Counted from the first letter of the stretch, positions 26,421 to 38,810 are shown. The stretch is DNA of 64,000 nt from Polytrichum commune (GCA_950295325.1 OX485803.1:75097554-75161553); one strand, 5' to 3'. Notes: generated from the sequence alone by a model not told the origin. Translations and numbers: made by a program.

Positions 26421-27832
26421 ATTCAATGCCCTAAATTGGACTTGGGCATCTTTGCATAAGACAAACTAGGGTTGGTAATGATTCAACTACATAGAAACCA
26501 TGTGCATTCTCTTCTCCTCTTATGATATATAAGGTAGGAGCACCTTAAATTAAGAAGTTAAGATATTTGGCATACATGTTACAACCGTATGAACCAAAAT
26601 CAAAAATTCCCAAGTAGAAAAGCGATAAGGTGTATTGCAATTTCTGAAATAAATTGCCCCCCTCCCCACTTTCAAATTTGAAAGTGAGAACTACGTTGCC
26701 ACCCAAAACTATTTGGAAGCCTTGATGTTCACACAGTGAACATTCTCAAATCAACATGTACTCATATGCAAGATTTCGAGGGTGTTGGTTTTGAGTCCTG
26801 TCTTGATTTAAGGTGCTCCTACCTTCACAATTTGTCATTTCTCCGCAATTCACTGCCAAGACCTGTCACCTTACATTGCAAACAAGAATATGCATTGAAA
26901 GTTTCTGGAAAATTTGCATCAGATTGTGCCCTACATTAGTGAATTCCTATCAGGATTTCTGGTGGTGTCTCTGACTGGATTTTTTTTTTTTTCTTGCAAC
27001 AACTTCAATATATATATAAAAAGGGGGGGGGGGGGTTTGTAGTGCTGTTGGACTGCAATCACCAAATGATTGATGGTTACAATTTGCATGCTGCATACAT
27101 AAGTTACAAGATCATGTAATTTTCCATCATTGAAGTACATGGCCTTTCTGAAACCCTGCTGCATAGCATTTATTGCTTTCTTTATTTCATCCTTGAAGGT
27201 CAGTTCACATGCATAAGAATTGTGAGACAGGAAATACTAGCTGTGCAATCCATTGGAAAAAAAAGTGACAGACACATCAGGAGAGTGAATCCCAAATATT
27301 ACACTGAGTACTTTCAAGTGATCCTTAATCATGATGAGCTTTCATATGAGCTTGGATTGGTAGAGAGACACCTCGATGGTCAATAACCATAATCTAGTAA
27401 GGCAATATGCCTTATGAAAGTTTTGACAAGCTCCAGAGAGGCTAGAGTGATTCTTTTGAATCCAATATCCTAAAAACACTTGGCTACTACCAATGTGCAC
27501 TATACCTGCAGACCAACCCATAATAACCAGTTCTGTATACCATAAATGCGGGAGACCATCAGGTTTAAATCTGTGCATTTCAGAACCTGGAATTTGGTTC
27601 ACACTCATGTTGAAATACAAGTCTTTGCTCCCTTCCAGGAAGCCATCATACATGCTCTTCATTCTTGGATAAATCTTCAGAGAAAGCTGAGTAGTCTACA
27701 ACTCCAATCTTCCAGGATGACTGCCATCCCAATTGGCAGATTTTTGTGCAAAACGAGGTTGAAATAAAGTTGACTGCAATACTCCAATACGCAGTACTCC
27801 CTCAATTATAATTATGAACAATTGATGCAGTT
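26421..27832. other. Downstream flank of the mutase gene; no gene seen
   Basis: Contains a T-run (about 26982-26995) and, at about 27010-27036, a TATATA stretch followed by a G-run, which could matter for replication or sequencing errors. Open frames at 26931-27164 and 27342-27662 (minus) have no recognisable domain; part may be the 3' UTR of the phosphoglycerate mutase gene. Confidence 0.35.
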
Positions 27833-30305
27833 TTACATAGAAGTCTCCTTCAGAGGGTTGTGTTGATCGCGATACTTGGCTAGTTCCTGAAATCAAAAAA
27901 TTACAGCAAAAAAAGGTAAGCAAAGTGTGGTGGATCTATGCTAAAAGTTAAATACATAGATGTAACCCATGGTTGCTATCAATAAACAGAATGAGGCCAT
28001 GCATCACCTTTGTCAAGGCATATACACCCGCAACCATCGGTCCAACTGGACTCCCACGCCGTAAAAACTTGGAATCCTTGAAAGTGTAAAGCATAGGGAT
28101 GCCTGTTGCAAGCTCAAGCTCAATAACCTGTAGTCACCAACCCACACATATATACACAGTCAGTCCATAGATTCCCCAGGCTCAAGTGAGACCTTAGGAA
28201 CTAATTTGAAAGCCAATGCAATACGAGGGAACAGATGCATTTGCTCTGAGCTAACAACCTGACAATGACAGATGAGACAGGTGGTACTGCTGGCCTTGTA
28301 AAATATCCTAGGTAATATTTCCCACCACCCATGACGAGCAACCAATCATAGAAATTTACTATTTCGTTCTTTAAAATTGCTCAAAATTCAATAAATGAGT
28401 GCACTCTAAGCACCCACCTGTTGCGATGTGAGTTTATCCAAATACATGATAATAGCACGCAACGAATTTCCATGAGCTGCAATCATGACACTCTTTCCAG
28501 CTGCGAGCTCTGGGACCACCTGCCACCATGTTGCAGCCACAGTGAAGTTAGATAGCAGCAATGATTTCAATGAACAAAATGAGGTGCAATTTGTTTGGAT
28601 CTCACATAGAAGTACACTAAGGCAGGGTGATAGGTAATAGGTCTCACGTTCTCCACAAAATACTTGACAGCGCGTTCCGCACACATTTCTAAACTTTCAC
28701 CATTTGGTGGAGGAATATCATAGCTTCGGCGCCATTCGTGGACCTTGTCAGCCCCAAATTTGTCCGCTGTTTCTTTCTTGTTCAAGCCTTGAAGTTCACC
28801 ATACCTGCACAACAACAGCAAATAAACTTTATAGATCAAATTAGGGCAATCCTAGACCCATGAAGTACTCCTGGGTAGAGAAAAACTTCAACCCCTCCAA
28901 GCTGATGATGTGTGAGATAAAGGTCACAAAAAGCAATATTTCCAATGACACATACTAAAATCTTTCAGTGCATCTTTGACAAGTTATAATCACACATACC
29001 GAAGGACCGCCACACTCTGGTGCCCTGAATCTTCAAACACTCAAAACATTCTATAAAGCAGTGAGCCTATAGACTGCCAACGCAACCACTGTCTTAACTC
29101 ACTCTAACAGGTACCTGAAGATTCTAGGTTCAAAAGCCTACAATCTGTAAACAAGTGTAAATTGCGGCATGAAATTTATACTGACGAATTAGCCATCAGA
29201 GTAGTAGGGGACCCAACAAACTGATAAGGTTTGGATAATTTACAGGGACGATATGAGAACATATTGTGATTCTCTGAGTTACGAACTGAAATTGGTGCCT
29301 GCAAATCAGAAGATAAAATGAGGACTAGAACTCACATGCGCTCATTCAGTTGCCATGCGGTCACCACAGGGATGATTCCGTCATCTTTATCTTCACTGAA
29401 TACTCTGCTCCATGCCTCTGCCCTCTCACTTTCATTGTGCAGGATCACTGGTACCTGCCATGACACTCCAAATCCGTCAACAGAGTGACACGATTGTTTA
29501 ATCCACCCTTTTTAAGAGCGACAACTGCATCGACAATTCATATCACCAGCGTTATTGCTAAGGCAGATGTTTGCCAGACATGATGACGATGATGTTGAAA
29601 GAGTGAGGTTTCCGCACCTTTTGCCGGTGGTGCTGGGTCATGGCGAGCATGGCAGTCATCTGCGCGCGAATAAGAGCGGATGTAAAAATCATGTCCACGG
29701 GAAGCTCGCTAATCCTCTTGCCGGCTTCGATGGCCTCGTCCACTCCCTTTTGAGACAACGGGACGTCCACACAACCCGTGAACAGGTTCTTGGAGTTCCA
29801 CAGCGACTCGCCATGGCGGATCAGAATCAACGCACACTCCTCTGCAACAACCCAACCTCCCAAGTATCAAAAACCCCGAAAACAAAAAAGCACTCACACC
29901 AACTTGCCATCACAAACAACATTCAAAAGACGATGATCTAGAAGCCTCTCACTCACCGCCTAGCATAGCCTTTTGAAATTCACGCAACAGGGTCAACCAG
30001 GGGGGCGGTTGCGGACAGAACAAGAGCCATGATAAAAGAAGGAAGGGACGGTACTAACTGGACTTGGCCGGGTTGGAAGCGCCATTGGCAATGATGGGTT
30101 CGCAAGATTGTTGCAGAGTGCAGGAGACAACGGCCGGTGCCGTGGCCCCTACCCGCTGCCGCGCGCTGACCCAGCTGGGCGAAGACGAAAACAAGGCACC
30201 GGATGAGGTGAGCGCATTGCAACGATCGGTTTTGGAGGTGATGGAGGTTTGACACCACGAGCGAGGCAATGCAGGTGTGTGGAGGAGCAGCGTGGCCATG
30301 GCCAT
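27833..30305 (-). CDS. Plastid-type 2,3-bisphosphoglycerate-dependent phosphoglycerate mutase
   Basis: Seven minus-strand exons whose phases all agree: 30305-30059, 29841-29618, 29454-29336, 28804-28648, 28519-28418, 28127-28008 and 27886-27833 (TAA), giving about 340 residues. The enzyme interconverts 3- and 2-phosphoglycerate through a phospho-histidine. Residues 1-80 are Ser/Ala/Thr-rich with few acidic residues, like a chloroplast transit peptide; the start MAMAT (30305) was chosen for that, although the frame stays open to 30422. Exon 2 has the catalytic RHGESLWN and [12 protein letters not shown]; exons 3/4 encode [12 protein letters not shown] with the acid-base Glu; exon 5 has [11 protein letters not shown] with the second active-site His; exon 6 has the C-terminal RRGSPVGP segment. 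Length and motifs match plant plastid dPGM (GpmA-like) proteins. The plastid location is inferred. Confidence 0.93.
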
Positions 30306-31217
30306 GGCTCGCTGGTTGGCTGGCTGACGGCACTCACAAGACCAGAGCTTCCGGCAATCACAAGCCGACCCTTCACACAAAAGAGGGGGTAGAAACGCCA
30401 ACGAACGCAGGCTCGGCAGCAAGGGGAAAGAGCAGTCACAGAGGGCGGAATGAAAATGCAGGAAAGCAAATGAGAGATTGCCCGGTTTTTAACGCCTCGA
30501 GGGTGGGAAAGGCACGACCCTTCACACAATGACAAGACGACGACGACGACGACAACAAATGCAGACTCTCAGAGTGAGAGCACATGCAGAAGATAGAATG
30601 CAAAATGCAGGAAAAGGAACGAGGATGTCTGTCGCTGAAAGAGGCACGACCCTCAAAACTGAACTTAAAAATTAGCACAGACAGAGAGAGAGACGAGAGA
30701 GAGCAGACTTGGAGATGGAATGGGAGATTCAGAGAGAGAGACAGAGACAGAAATGAGGACAGTGGAGGAGGGAATGAGAATGATGCCGCTGGGTGGGCAG
30801 GACGGAAGGGACAGGCAAAGGGAGGTTGGTCGTTATTGACAAGGCGTTTCTTTTGATGACCTTTTCCATGTATTCTGTGGTCAGGTGGCCGACCCCGAGT
30901 CCCGGTGCAGACTCCCTCGAGTCAATGGTCGCCTTCTCCCCCATTGCCCACGGCTTGCTGCTTGGAATGAAACAACACCGGAGACGTGGAAACGCCGGCT
31001 GCGCATTTCGGTCCACCAGTTTTTCCCCCACTAACCAATCTCCTGCCTGCCTACCTGCCTGCCTGCGACAGATGCGTACAGTACTGGGCCGCCACACATG
31101 TTGCAACAGAGGCTCCTTATTATTATTCTTATTATTAGTGTGGGGAGCTCCGTAACTTGAACTGTGTGTAGACATGACCAATCAGGGCCAGGGGTTGATG
31201 TGGGCTATGGGAAGCTA
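30306..31217 (-). promoter_or_regulatory. Mutase upstream region, CT-rich on the sense strand
   Basis: Upstream of the mutase start the + strand is GA-rich (30680-30775, GAGAGAGA tracts), so the sense strand is CT-rich, as in many plant promoters and leaders. Simple repeats (GAC)n at about 30533-30556 and CCTG units at about 31043-31070 are present. No TATA box was fixed. Open frames here have no recognisable domains. Confidence 0.35.
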
Positions 31218-31583
31218 CACTAATAAATATGATGTGATCATATTTAGGGCCACATGGTAACTTTTCGGATGACACATCTTATCAATAAGTGAACCAATAC
31301 TGTCATGGATGATGGATGAGTTCCATCCATTGGCCAAAACCCTACCTTCTCTTGCCGGCAACTTCTTATGAGATCCCGTCATGGATGATTGAAATTTGGA
31401 TGGAAAATCACTTGGTAAGTGACAGTAATTGCAATGTCGTAAATCTATGTTCCCCCAGAGAATTTACAAGGAATGACGAGTCGTTTTGGGTTAACGTTTA
31501 GTGTTGGTGACACTATACCGCAGTTTACGATTAGTATTGACCAAGACGATTGGAATCGGTGACACTAAATATCATACTTGGTG
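31218..31583 (+). mobile_element. MITE family A (CACTAAATA ends), copy 1
   Basis: 366 bp, one of four copies (others 38811-39192, 40742-41104, 60378-60748). Shared landmarks: CACTAATAAATATGAT at the start, GATGACAC, AATCACTTGGTAAGTGACA in the middle, TTTAGTGTTGGTGACACTA and GGTGACACTAAATATCAT at the end. The ends are rough inverted repeats of CACTAAATA and the flanking dinucleotide is TA at several ends. No coding capacity. Confidence 0.72.
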
Positions 31584-31790
31584 TGGTAGTAATACCATGG
31601 TTTAGATGATTGGGGTCGGGACATGGGTTCACTTGTGCGGGGAGCCCCATAAGTATAATGCCTATATGATTAATTAGCAGCCGAAGGCATCAAGATAACT
31701 CCAAAAGGCAACAACCTAAAAAAATACATCAATGAAATGCAAGGGCCGACAAGGTCACTTATTTTCCAAAAAACACCAAAAGTACAATTA

Positions 31791-32532
31791 GGGCCGGTTT
31801 ACACTACGGTGGAGAAGGCCTCCGGTCGGTCAAGAATGCTTGGCCAAGACATGGTTATATGAGGCAAATGGTGGATGTGCCGGAGAAGAATTAAAGGCAA
31901 TAAAATATTTTTTATTGCGTTGGGCTTCTCCAGAGGAGGAGTTTCTTGTCCGGCCTCTTGAGGCCGGAAAAGCCCAACTCCAAAAAGTGCCGCCATGTCA
32001 TTTTATCATCCATGAGAAAAGTTCACCACCATTGTTTTCTTCACCTAGTGTAAACACCCACCGGGCACCACGGGCCTTGGCTTGGTGGTTAGGGCTCATG
32101 GCCCCCAATGAGGAGGTTGTGGGTTCTATTCCCCATGCCGGCGTGGTGCTCACCACCTTAGTCCACCCAACTATGGTGGGGGGTCCTTGGACCTTGTTGT
32201 ATGGGTACCTCAAAGCCCTTTGGGGGGATACCATGTCCGGTATCTTCAAGGCACTAGTGGCTAGCTAGGAACTAGTATAGTGTGTCACTATAGTGCCCAT
32301 CCTCGAAAGGGGAGAGTAGTATTGTCCCAATGTCCCCTTGTCCAGTGGGCATCGGGTCATTGGCATTACGAACGGACACTTTATTCACGCCGGCCCCTTA
32401 AAAGGGACCGGAGTTTCTATCTATCTATCTAAACACCCACCGGTCAAGAGTTGCATTTTCGACCAATCACTATTGAAAAACGCCCTTTTTTTCATGACCG
32501 GTGGACTTCTCCACCGTAGTGTAAACCGGCCC
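31791..32532. mobile_element. PIF/Harbinger-like non-autonomous element
   Basis: Perfect terminal inverted repeats of about 27 bp start with GGGCCGGTTTACACTACGG at 31791 and end with its complement at 32532. Both flanks are TTA (31788-31790, 32533-32535), the 3-bp duplication typical of PIF/Harbinger and Tourist elements. The interior has no transposase and is split by the SINE at 32065-32430. A second copy of the left ~120 bp lies at 63432. Confidence 0.82.
32065..32430 (+). mobile_element. tRNA-derived SINE nested in the Harbinger-like element
   Basis: 366 bp flanked by a perfect 13-bp duplication AAACACCCACCGG (32052-32064 and 32431-32443). Near the 5' end is an A box, TGGCTTGGTGG (about 32078-32089), and 32 bp later a B box, GGTTCTATTCC (32122-32132), the internal RNA polymerase III promoter of tRNA genes. 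The 3' end is a short (CTAT)n tail instead of poly-A. The host element reads continuously across the duplication once the SINE is removed. Confidence 0.88.
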
Positions 32533-32619
32533 TTAGCCTTATGCCCCCTCCCCACCTGACTTTTAGCGAAGCCTAAAAGTTGGTTCTGAAAACACGCCCT
32601 CCACACCATCGACATTATC

Positions 32620-32830
32620 TAGTGCCGAGCTTAGTTGGCAAATGATGTGGCATGGCTTAAGAGTGGAGGTTTCAAGTCCCAAGCACCAACCATCCCATCG
32701 GTACCTAGACATGAGGCAAGAATATAGGACTTTTAAAAGTGTCGCCTCTCGCCCTTGTGATTGGTTGCTTTTTAGTCTTAGCTATGAGGGCACGAGGAGC
32801 TCCATTAACAAAAACTGATGGTAAGATAGA
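32620..32830 (+). repeat. Second possible tRNA-derived SINE
   Basis: GAGCTTAGTTGG (about 32626-32637) resembles an A box and GGTTTCAAGTCC, about 30 bp later, a B box with one extra base. No target duplication or tail was identified, so the ends are approximate. Confidence 0.4.
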
Positions 32831-33063
32831 TGAGTAGTAAGGGATTTGGGGATGGGACAAAAACTATCCAACATTCATTGCTTGGTAGATTAAACCATGA
32901 ACATGTGTGAAAGCTACTTAACTAAAACCTACTCAAAAATCTCCAGAGCAAGTTCTTGTAGATGCATTGGGATAGCCGAATGCCTCCCCTATAACTCAGG
33001 GAGCTTTACCCGGATTTTGGGAAAAACTTTGGTTACTTGGTAAAGTCGGGTGGGGAGGGGGCA

Positions 33064-34070
33064 TTAGAAGGCATTAGGGGGCATTGACGTCGTTGGTGCC
33101 TCTCCAACAAAAGCTCCGCCTTCGATCGGCAACCTTGGCCATGAAAAAAATCTCCCTCCAACCACTACACTCTCATATCCGTCAGGGGATCTTTGGTGTC
33201 GTGCATATGACAATCGTCTTGATCGAAGCTCACAATTAATGCCACGCTCTTCCTCGTGATGATCCACCGCAAGTTGTTGAGTATTGAAGTAGCACATGTT
33301 GACAACACCGGAAATGGTATCAAAGCAAACATTGGAGATGTTTTCCATGCCAATGGACGTATGATTCATCATGATCTTCCATACGAGAATCGCACAATTG
33401 ACATCCATGCCGGCCAACCTCAAAGGAATTGCCCAAGTTGAATTTGCGTAAAATTGACCCACTCTTGCTTATGTGATACAAAGTTCCGGGTAGCGTGACA
33501 CCCAAGTGCTTCTTCATACGAAATGGTGCTCATTAATGCGCCCTTTGCAAGGTGTTGTTGTGAGATAGACACACACTACTGTTCAAGCCAATCTTGCCGA
33601 ACTTTGCATACTCCAACTTACCGTTGTTCATGTCTTGAGCGGAAACGTTATGATGAACGAACTTAAAATGCTCCTTGCCATTGTCCTTCATGCAATAACC
33701 GACCATGCCCTTGAATGTGTGCAAAATCCTCATCTTTCAATTTCTTGCACGAAACAACATGACCCGTCAAAGGATTCACATCCCAACCCAAACAAATCTT
33801 ATTTTTTTGTTCAACACTAGTAGACTACTAAAATGTCCCTTTACGATCATTTGGAAATGCTTGTGCGTCAATGCACCACCCTCTCCACCAAGCACAAAAC
33901 TCACAATATAATTCTCCTTGATTCTCCTCCTCAAATTTACAAGAAGGCTAACATCTATATCCACACGTCCCATCACGATCGTCACCGAATCCTCAATGTT
34001 TTTGAGGCAAGCATGTGTTCGCTCACTTGCTTGCGAGCACGCAAACTCCCGCATCCTCGGAGCCGTGGTA
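33064..34070 (-). pseudogene. Decayed HUH (Rep-like) endonuclease gene, Replitron-like
   Basis: Minus-strand fragments in three frames read as one protein. 34054-33776 contains VSFVLGGEGG and then ALTHKHFQMIVKG, like the HxH metal-binding motif of Rep proteins (HFQ-x(3)-G context). About 33790-33690 contains GWDVNPLTGHVV in a second frame. 33733-33533 contains GMVGYCMKDNGKEHF, a YxxK catalytic-tyrosine motif. 33517-33320 and 33462-33064 contain cysteine- and histidine-rich C-terminal segments that overlap in two frames (GMDVNCAILVWKIMMNH). HUH endonucleases nick single-stranded DNA through that tyrosine in rolling-circle replication and in transposons such as Helitrons and Replitrons. No helicase was seen, which argues against Helitron. 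The frameshifts mean it is not functional. The Replitron assignment is inference; element ends were not found. Confidence 0.6.
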
Positions 34071-34545
34071 CATAAAAGAAATGTAAAATTGAAAGAAAAA
34101 TTGCAGATGGTAGCAAGCAGTAACCTACAACAAATAAACGGTGCTAGAGCACAACAAGGCTCCTAGCTCACACGGCCAAGCCTTGCCGTTAGCTGCATGC
34201 AAACTAACGTCCCACTACCAATCCCACTATGAGAGTTCAATTGACAACACCAAATTTGCTAGCACCTTTTCATTGCCCGTCCGACTAAGAACACCGGTTC
34301 GTTGGCACCTTACCCATTAATTTACACCCTAGCCTCCCTGAAAATGGCCAACCCTTCTCCCCATGCCAATGGGAGGGTTGGCCTCATGAATTTGTTCTTG
34401 TTGGCACCCCCCAGCCAATACCCCAAAGCAAGTCCTATTTATTCAAAACCCATATGGCAACAACCAATGAATGGAATGGGTGGTGAGGGGTATGGTGCAA
34501 AAGGCACTTTTTGGGCTTTGTTCCATTTTGGCGTCATTGGTTTAA

Positions 34546-35310
34546 TGTAGGGAGCCCCATAACTTAGATGCTTGCAACTAACCACTAAGACCAAGGGGCA
34601 ACGAGGGGTATGGAAGCGAGGGATAATGTGGCCCATAAAATTGGGATCATGACGTGCTAAGTCAAATTTCATTTTAGGGTCAGAAGTGTGGGGTCATAAC
34701 ATTATTTAACTGCTATCATTCATTCCATTTTAATACTATCAGTGACATTGTTTCACCCGAGTTTATCATGTTGAATCTACTCTATCAAATGAATAAACAT
34801 AGTTTAATTCCAAACATAATATGGCTTATTCACGGCCTCACCTAGCATACAAACTTAGTTGAATGATGTTTAAGGATTAGCCCACATAAGAAGTTAGAGT
34901 CTAAATAGCAACACCCAATGAAAGCAAAGGGTAATGACTAGTGTGGTGGAAATTTAGATATTGTTTGGGCATGATCCCATTTTGGAGTCAATAGGTAAAT
35001 GTGAGGAGCCCCATAACTTAGACATTTAGAAATAACCAATAAGAGCAAAGGGCGATGAGAGGTATGGATACCCTTCCCAAGAGAATTGGGGTCCGACATG
35101 TGAGGTCATGGACCATTCTAAGGTCATTATTGTGGGAACCCCGTGAATATCTTGAAACTAAACAACGCCACTTGATGAAAACAAGGGATCATGAAGGGGA
35201 ATGGAAGCTAGAGATGTTGTGGCTAGGATACTCGGGGTCAGCCTATGCTAGGTCAAAGTTCCAATTTGGAATCATTAGTTTGGGGAGCCTCATAAAAATT
35301 TCAAGACCTA
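34546..35310. repeat. Imperfect tandem units with the GGGAGCCCCATAACTTAGA motif
   Basis: The block 'GGGAGCCCCATAA-CTTAGA' followed by 'AACCA-TAAGA-CAAAGGG' recurs at about 34548, 35004, 35130 (diverged) and 35277, the last three spaced 130-145 bp. Single relatives occur at about 31138 and 31637. No coding content. Confidence 0.55.
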
Positions 35311-36334
35311 ATGAGAGGTTTAGAAGTTGTATTGTGTATGGTAAACATTATATGCCAAACTATTTATAAGGAAACCAACACAAAACAAGATCGAGGATAA
35401 TATTATGTATGCACACTATATTCCAACCCACAATACACAACATCAGAGGTCTACACTATAGGTCATCATATTTCTATTGACTGAAAAATAATGTGAATTT
35501 GAGAGACTTCCAACAAAGTGAAATCCATTCATGCACATCTTATTTGGGCACTTTTGAGTTTAATATTTGAACATTTTATTATTTGCAAATATAAAAGCCA
35601 ACAAACTCAAAGACACATATATCCCCCCCCCCCATTATTTTTTTAAATTTATTTATCTAGATGGTTTTTAATTTGGTCAATTTTTATTTTGAAAAACGAT
35701 ATAGTTTCCATCAAAGCCGCTTGGGTAGGACATGTTCAAGACATGTATGCAGAGAGATTGAAGCAAAAAACAACCCTCTCAAGTATTGATCTCAAGCATT
35801 CCACATTGTTTTTATGTGTGATGGTGTATATTATGGGCCAAAATATAGTGCAACGATACACGCATGCTACAAATCACACTACAAACATGCTCATGTGAGT
35901 GACTGGTCTTTTATGGTACCTTCGTCCTAGGACTTTTACTCAACATATCGATCAGAAGTCTCCTTGAACACTTGGAAAAAGACTTGGAGTCTTCAACCCA
36001 CATGGTTTCTTCCACCCCGACTAGAAAACTAATGTGACCCGCATTAGTTGTTTCCACACTAATTCCCCTCCCACACTAATAGGACTATTTAGTGTACATG
36101 TTAACCCTTAAAAGATTTCATCTACCATGAATTGTATTACAAGAGCACTTTTACACCAAAGTTAGACACAAAGAGAGGCGGAGGGCACAGGGGAGTAAAC
36201 CTCGTAGTCTTGGCCCTTTGGAATCGATTACAACATCCAAGAATGCCAAGTGGCAATAAGGTTGAATTAAGGGAATAAGTATTCACTAAAAAGCCAACAT
36301 AAGAAAGGAATTCATTGTGCTATGTACCACTGCT
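35311..36334. other. Non-coding sequence
   Basis: No gene or clear repeat seen. It includes a C-run at about 35624-35633 and an AT-rich stretch to 35700. Confidence 0.35.
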
Positions 36335-36540
36335 TGGGGAGAACAGGCGGTTAGTTACAGATGAACCGGTTGAAGTTGGAGACTTTAGGAGGATTATTGA
36401 TCATTTTAGAGGAATCTATGGAAGAATATGCTTTGAATGAATGAAAGCAAAACCGGAAGATGTCAACATGTAACCGGCTAGATTTAGAATCACTCGGATC
36501 TTGACCGACTCTGCCCAAAAAGTTCCCGGACAAACTTAGT
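36335..36540 (-). repeat. Interspersed repeat family B, inverted copy
   Basis: One of four related ~200-235 bp copies (others 37338-37565, 43436-43672, 62110-62325). Landmarks in this orientation: AGTTACAGATGAACCGGTTGAAGTT, then ACATGTAACCGGCTAGA and AAAAAGTTCCCGGACA. Terminal repeats and a target duplication are not evident, so the class is open. Confidence 0.55.
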
Positions 36541-37337
36541 AGTGTTCAAGATTGAAGCCCTCGTATGAGTTCCATTTTGAAGGGCTCTCAAATTTCAACA
36601 CTTCAGTTGAAGGGTTGGCTTAAATCCAAGACGTCAATCCAAGAACATAGAAACAAAATACAAAACTCATATTAAACGTGTGCATGAATTATATGGTACA
36701 TGTTTCCAGTCTAATGTGAAGAATCCATAATCAACCATCTGACTTCATTTCTTGTAGTGACAATGCCCTGCGCTTGTCGGCTCATGTGGCAGGCATGCTT
36801 TATTCAAGACTTCAAGTGACATCTTCATTTTCAATTTGGGGTCATGTTTTGACAGGTTGTTATGGGAGAGATATGTTTTGAAGGGCCAAATTGCATTTGA
36901 AAGGCATTGAAGACTTCAATCTTGAACACTGAGTGCTATATATGTACTATAACTTAGTTGTTACATGAAAAGGGTCTATTGAGAAAACGAGGACTGACGA
37001 GAAACCTTGTGAGGTCAAATGTTGAGGGCAGTGTGCTCTTTTTGACCTTCACTGAGCTCATAGTGTCAAACCCTTGCGGTTGAAAGAAACCTCTTCAGAT
37101 AAATTACCACATGAATTCAGTTATTTTCTCAATGCCAACAAGGAAAGAAAAAAACCAAACAAGCTCTGACTTATTCGCTCCACCTATGCTAGTAGCTAGG
37201 TTGTAAAGCCACCGAGAATATTACTTTTGTCCATGTCGTGTGATTCTAACTTATGTGAGGGCCTTTCCATGGCACACACACCGGAACTTGAAGTCTCCTA
37301 TATAAATATAAGCTTACATGCAATGGACAATGTGATG

Positions 37338-37565
37338 GTAGCAATGTCCGGGGAGATTTTTGGGCATAACCAATCTAGGTCATAGTGTTTTCCAGTCTAA
37401 TCGGTTACATGTTGTGATTTTTCAATATTTTTGAATGAATTTAGGATATGTTTTATAGATTCCCCTTAAATAACGTGTAATCTTCCCAAAGTTTTGAACT
37501 TCGACGGATTATTTCTCAAACTTAAGCAATTCGTTTGTAATTAGCGGTCAGTTCTCCATGTTCAA
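37338..37565 (+). repeat. Interspersed repeat family B, copy 2
   Basis: Starts near TGTCCGGGGAGATTTTTGGG, includes CATAGTGTTTTCCAGTC and CGGTTACATGTTGTG, and ends near GGTCAGTTCTCCATGTTC. Same orientation as 43436-43672. Confidence 0.6.
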
Positions 37566-38170
37566 TAAGTGGTGGTGGTAGCGGTGTGTAACGTACCTCG
37601 TTAAATTGTTCATAAACAATAAAAAAACATTTATTGACAAAATGCTCACCTCCCAACGTGGAGACACACACAAAACATAACATGTGTTCTCCTTCCCCCG
37701 AGCCCTATTTATACATAGTATCCATAAGATACTTTTAGAAGTCTCAAGTCTTTCTATACATAAATTGAAGTCTCCTTATTTACATGTGTATATCACTTAC
37801 ACTTTGCTTTACATAGATAAGAGTCATCCAACTGCTCATCCCTTGACTTTCCATCCATCCACACTTCTTAATCTTGGACATTCATCCTTGCGATTTATTT
37901 CCATCCTCAACAATACATTTCCAAATTAGTCCATTACATGGTGGTGAGGTTGTCACCTCACTATGTTCCGCCGTTTTGGGAAGGTAGGGGGACCATCATG
38001 TTAAAGTGATGTGTTATTATGCACCAGTGCAAAGGGCCAAGGCAACACGGGCCCATACTAGTCTACATACAGTGGAAGACATGGTGGCGGTGGTGAGGCC
38101 ATCGCCCTGCCAGTCCCAACCAGTCTTGGTCGCCGTGCAATTCCCCACCGATTTTGCCTAAGAAACAAAA
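37566..38170. other. Non-coding sequence
   Basis: No gene seen. The sequence is AT-rich, with a short open frame at 37684-37929 lacking any recognisable domain. Confidence 0.35.
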
Positions 38171-38640
38171 TGGGTTTTGAAAGAAATAAAGGACCACATG
38201 CCAAAGATTCCTTCTCAAATTAGACACCTGGCAAAAAGAAAGAGGAAACAAGTGTGGAAAGGTGGGCGACTACAAGTGCAAAAGGTCGGTGTGGTGGGGG
38301 AACCATGCGGGAGGTGGCATGCATGAAGCCTTGATGGCATGATTAATAAGGAAGTAGGGCAAATTTGATCAAAGAGAAACAAAAATTCGTTATTCTCTTA
38401 AAGTGCTCCACGGGACATGGTAGCAAGTCATGGGAGCTTATGAACATGGACACATGCATACATGTAGATGGCATGTACACATGGGCATGGGAAGCATATG
38501 GAAAAAGCCACATGGCTGCATGGGTGTATGGGATTGGGTTCGTCCAGGGTATCAATTTATATGCACTTGTGATGCGGGCCAAGCCGTAAAAGATCCAAGC
38601 TAATTTGGCAAATGAATATAAATACTTCACTGGCTCTTAG
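38171..38640 (+). repeat. Duplicated segment, copy 1
   Basis: Diverged direct copy of about 40060-40510: AGAAAGAGGAAACAA-TGT, GGGCGACTACAAGTGCA, AGTGCTCCACGGGACAT, GCAAGTCATGGG and GTGTATGGGATTGGGTTC all recur in order. A family A MITE follows each copy. Confidence 0.65.
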
Positions 38641-38810
38641 ATGCACGACCATCTATCATCTATCATATAAGAGGACATGCAAGGATTGGCAACGATGAGC
38701 CATGCACATGTTTTAGGTTTGAGGTTTTAGGTTTGGAATGCTACGTGATATATAATGTGTTTACATGGCAAGAAGGAGACAACCTAGTGTTTCAGGGCGA
38801 CACATAGTAC

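Noticed and set aside
27342..27662. 106-codon minus-strand open frame downstream of the mutase gene
   Set aside because: No domain seen, and the mutase C-terminus is complete at 27833. Probably UTR or chance.
30729..31181. 150-codon minus-strand open frame upstream of the mutase
   Set aside because: Low-complexity and simple-repeat derived (CCTG, GA tracts); no domain.
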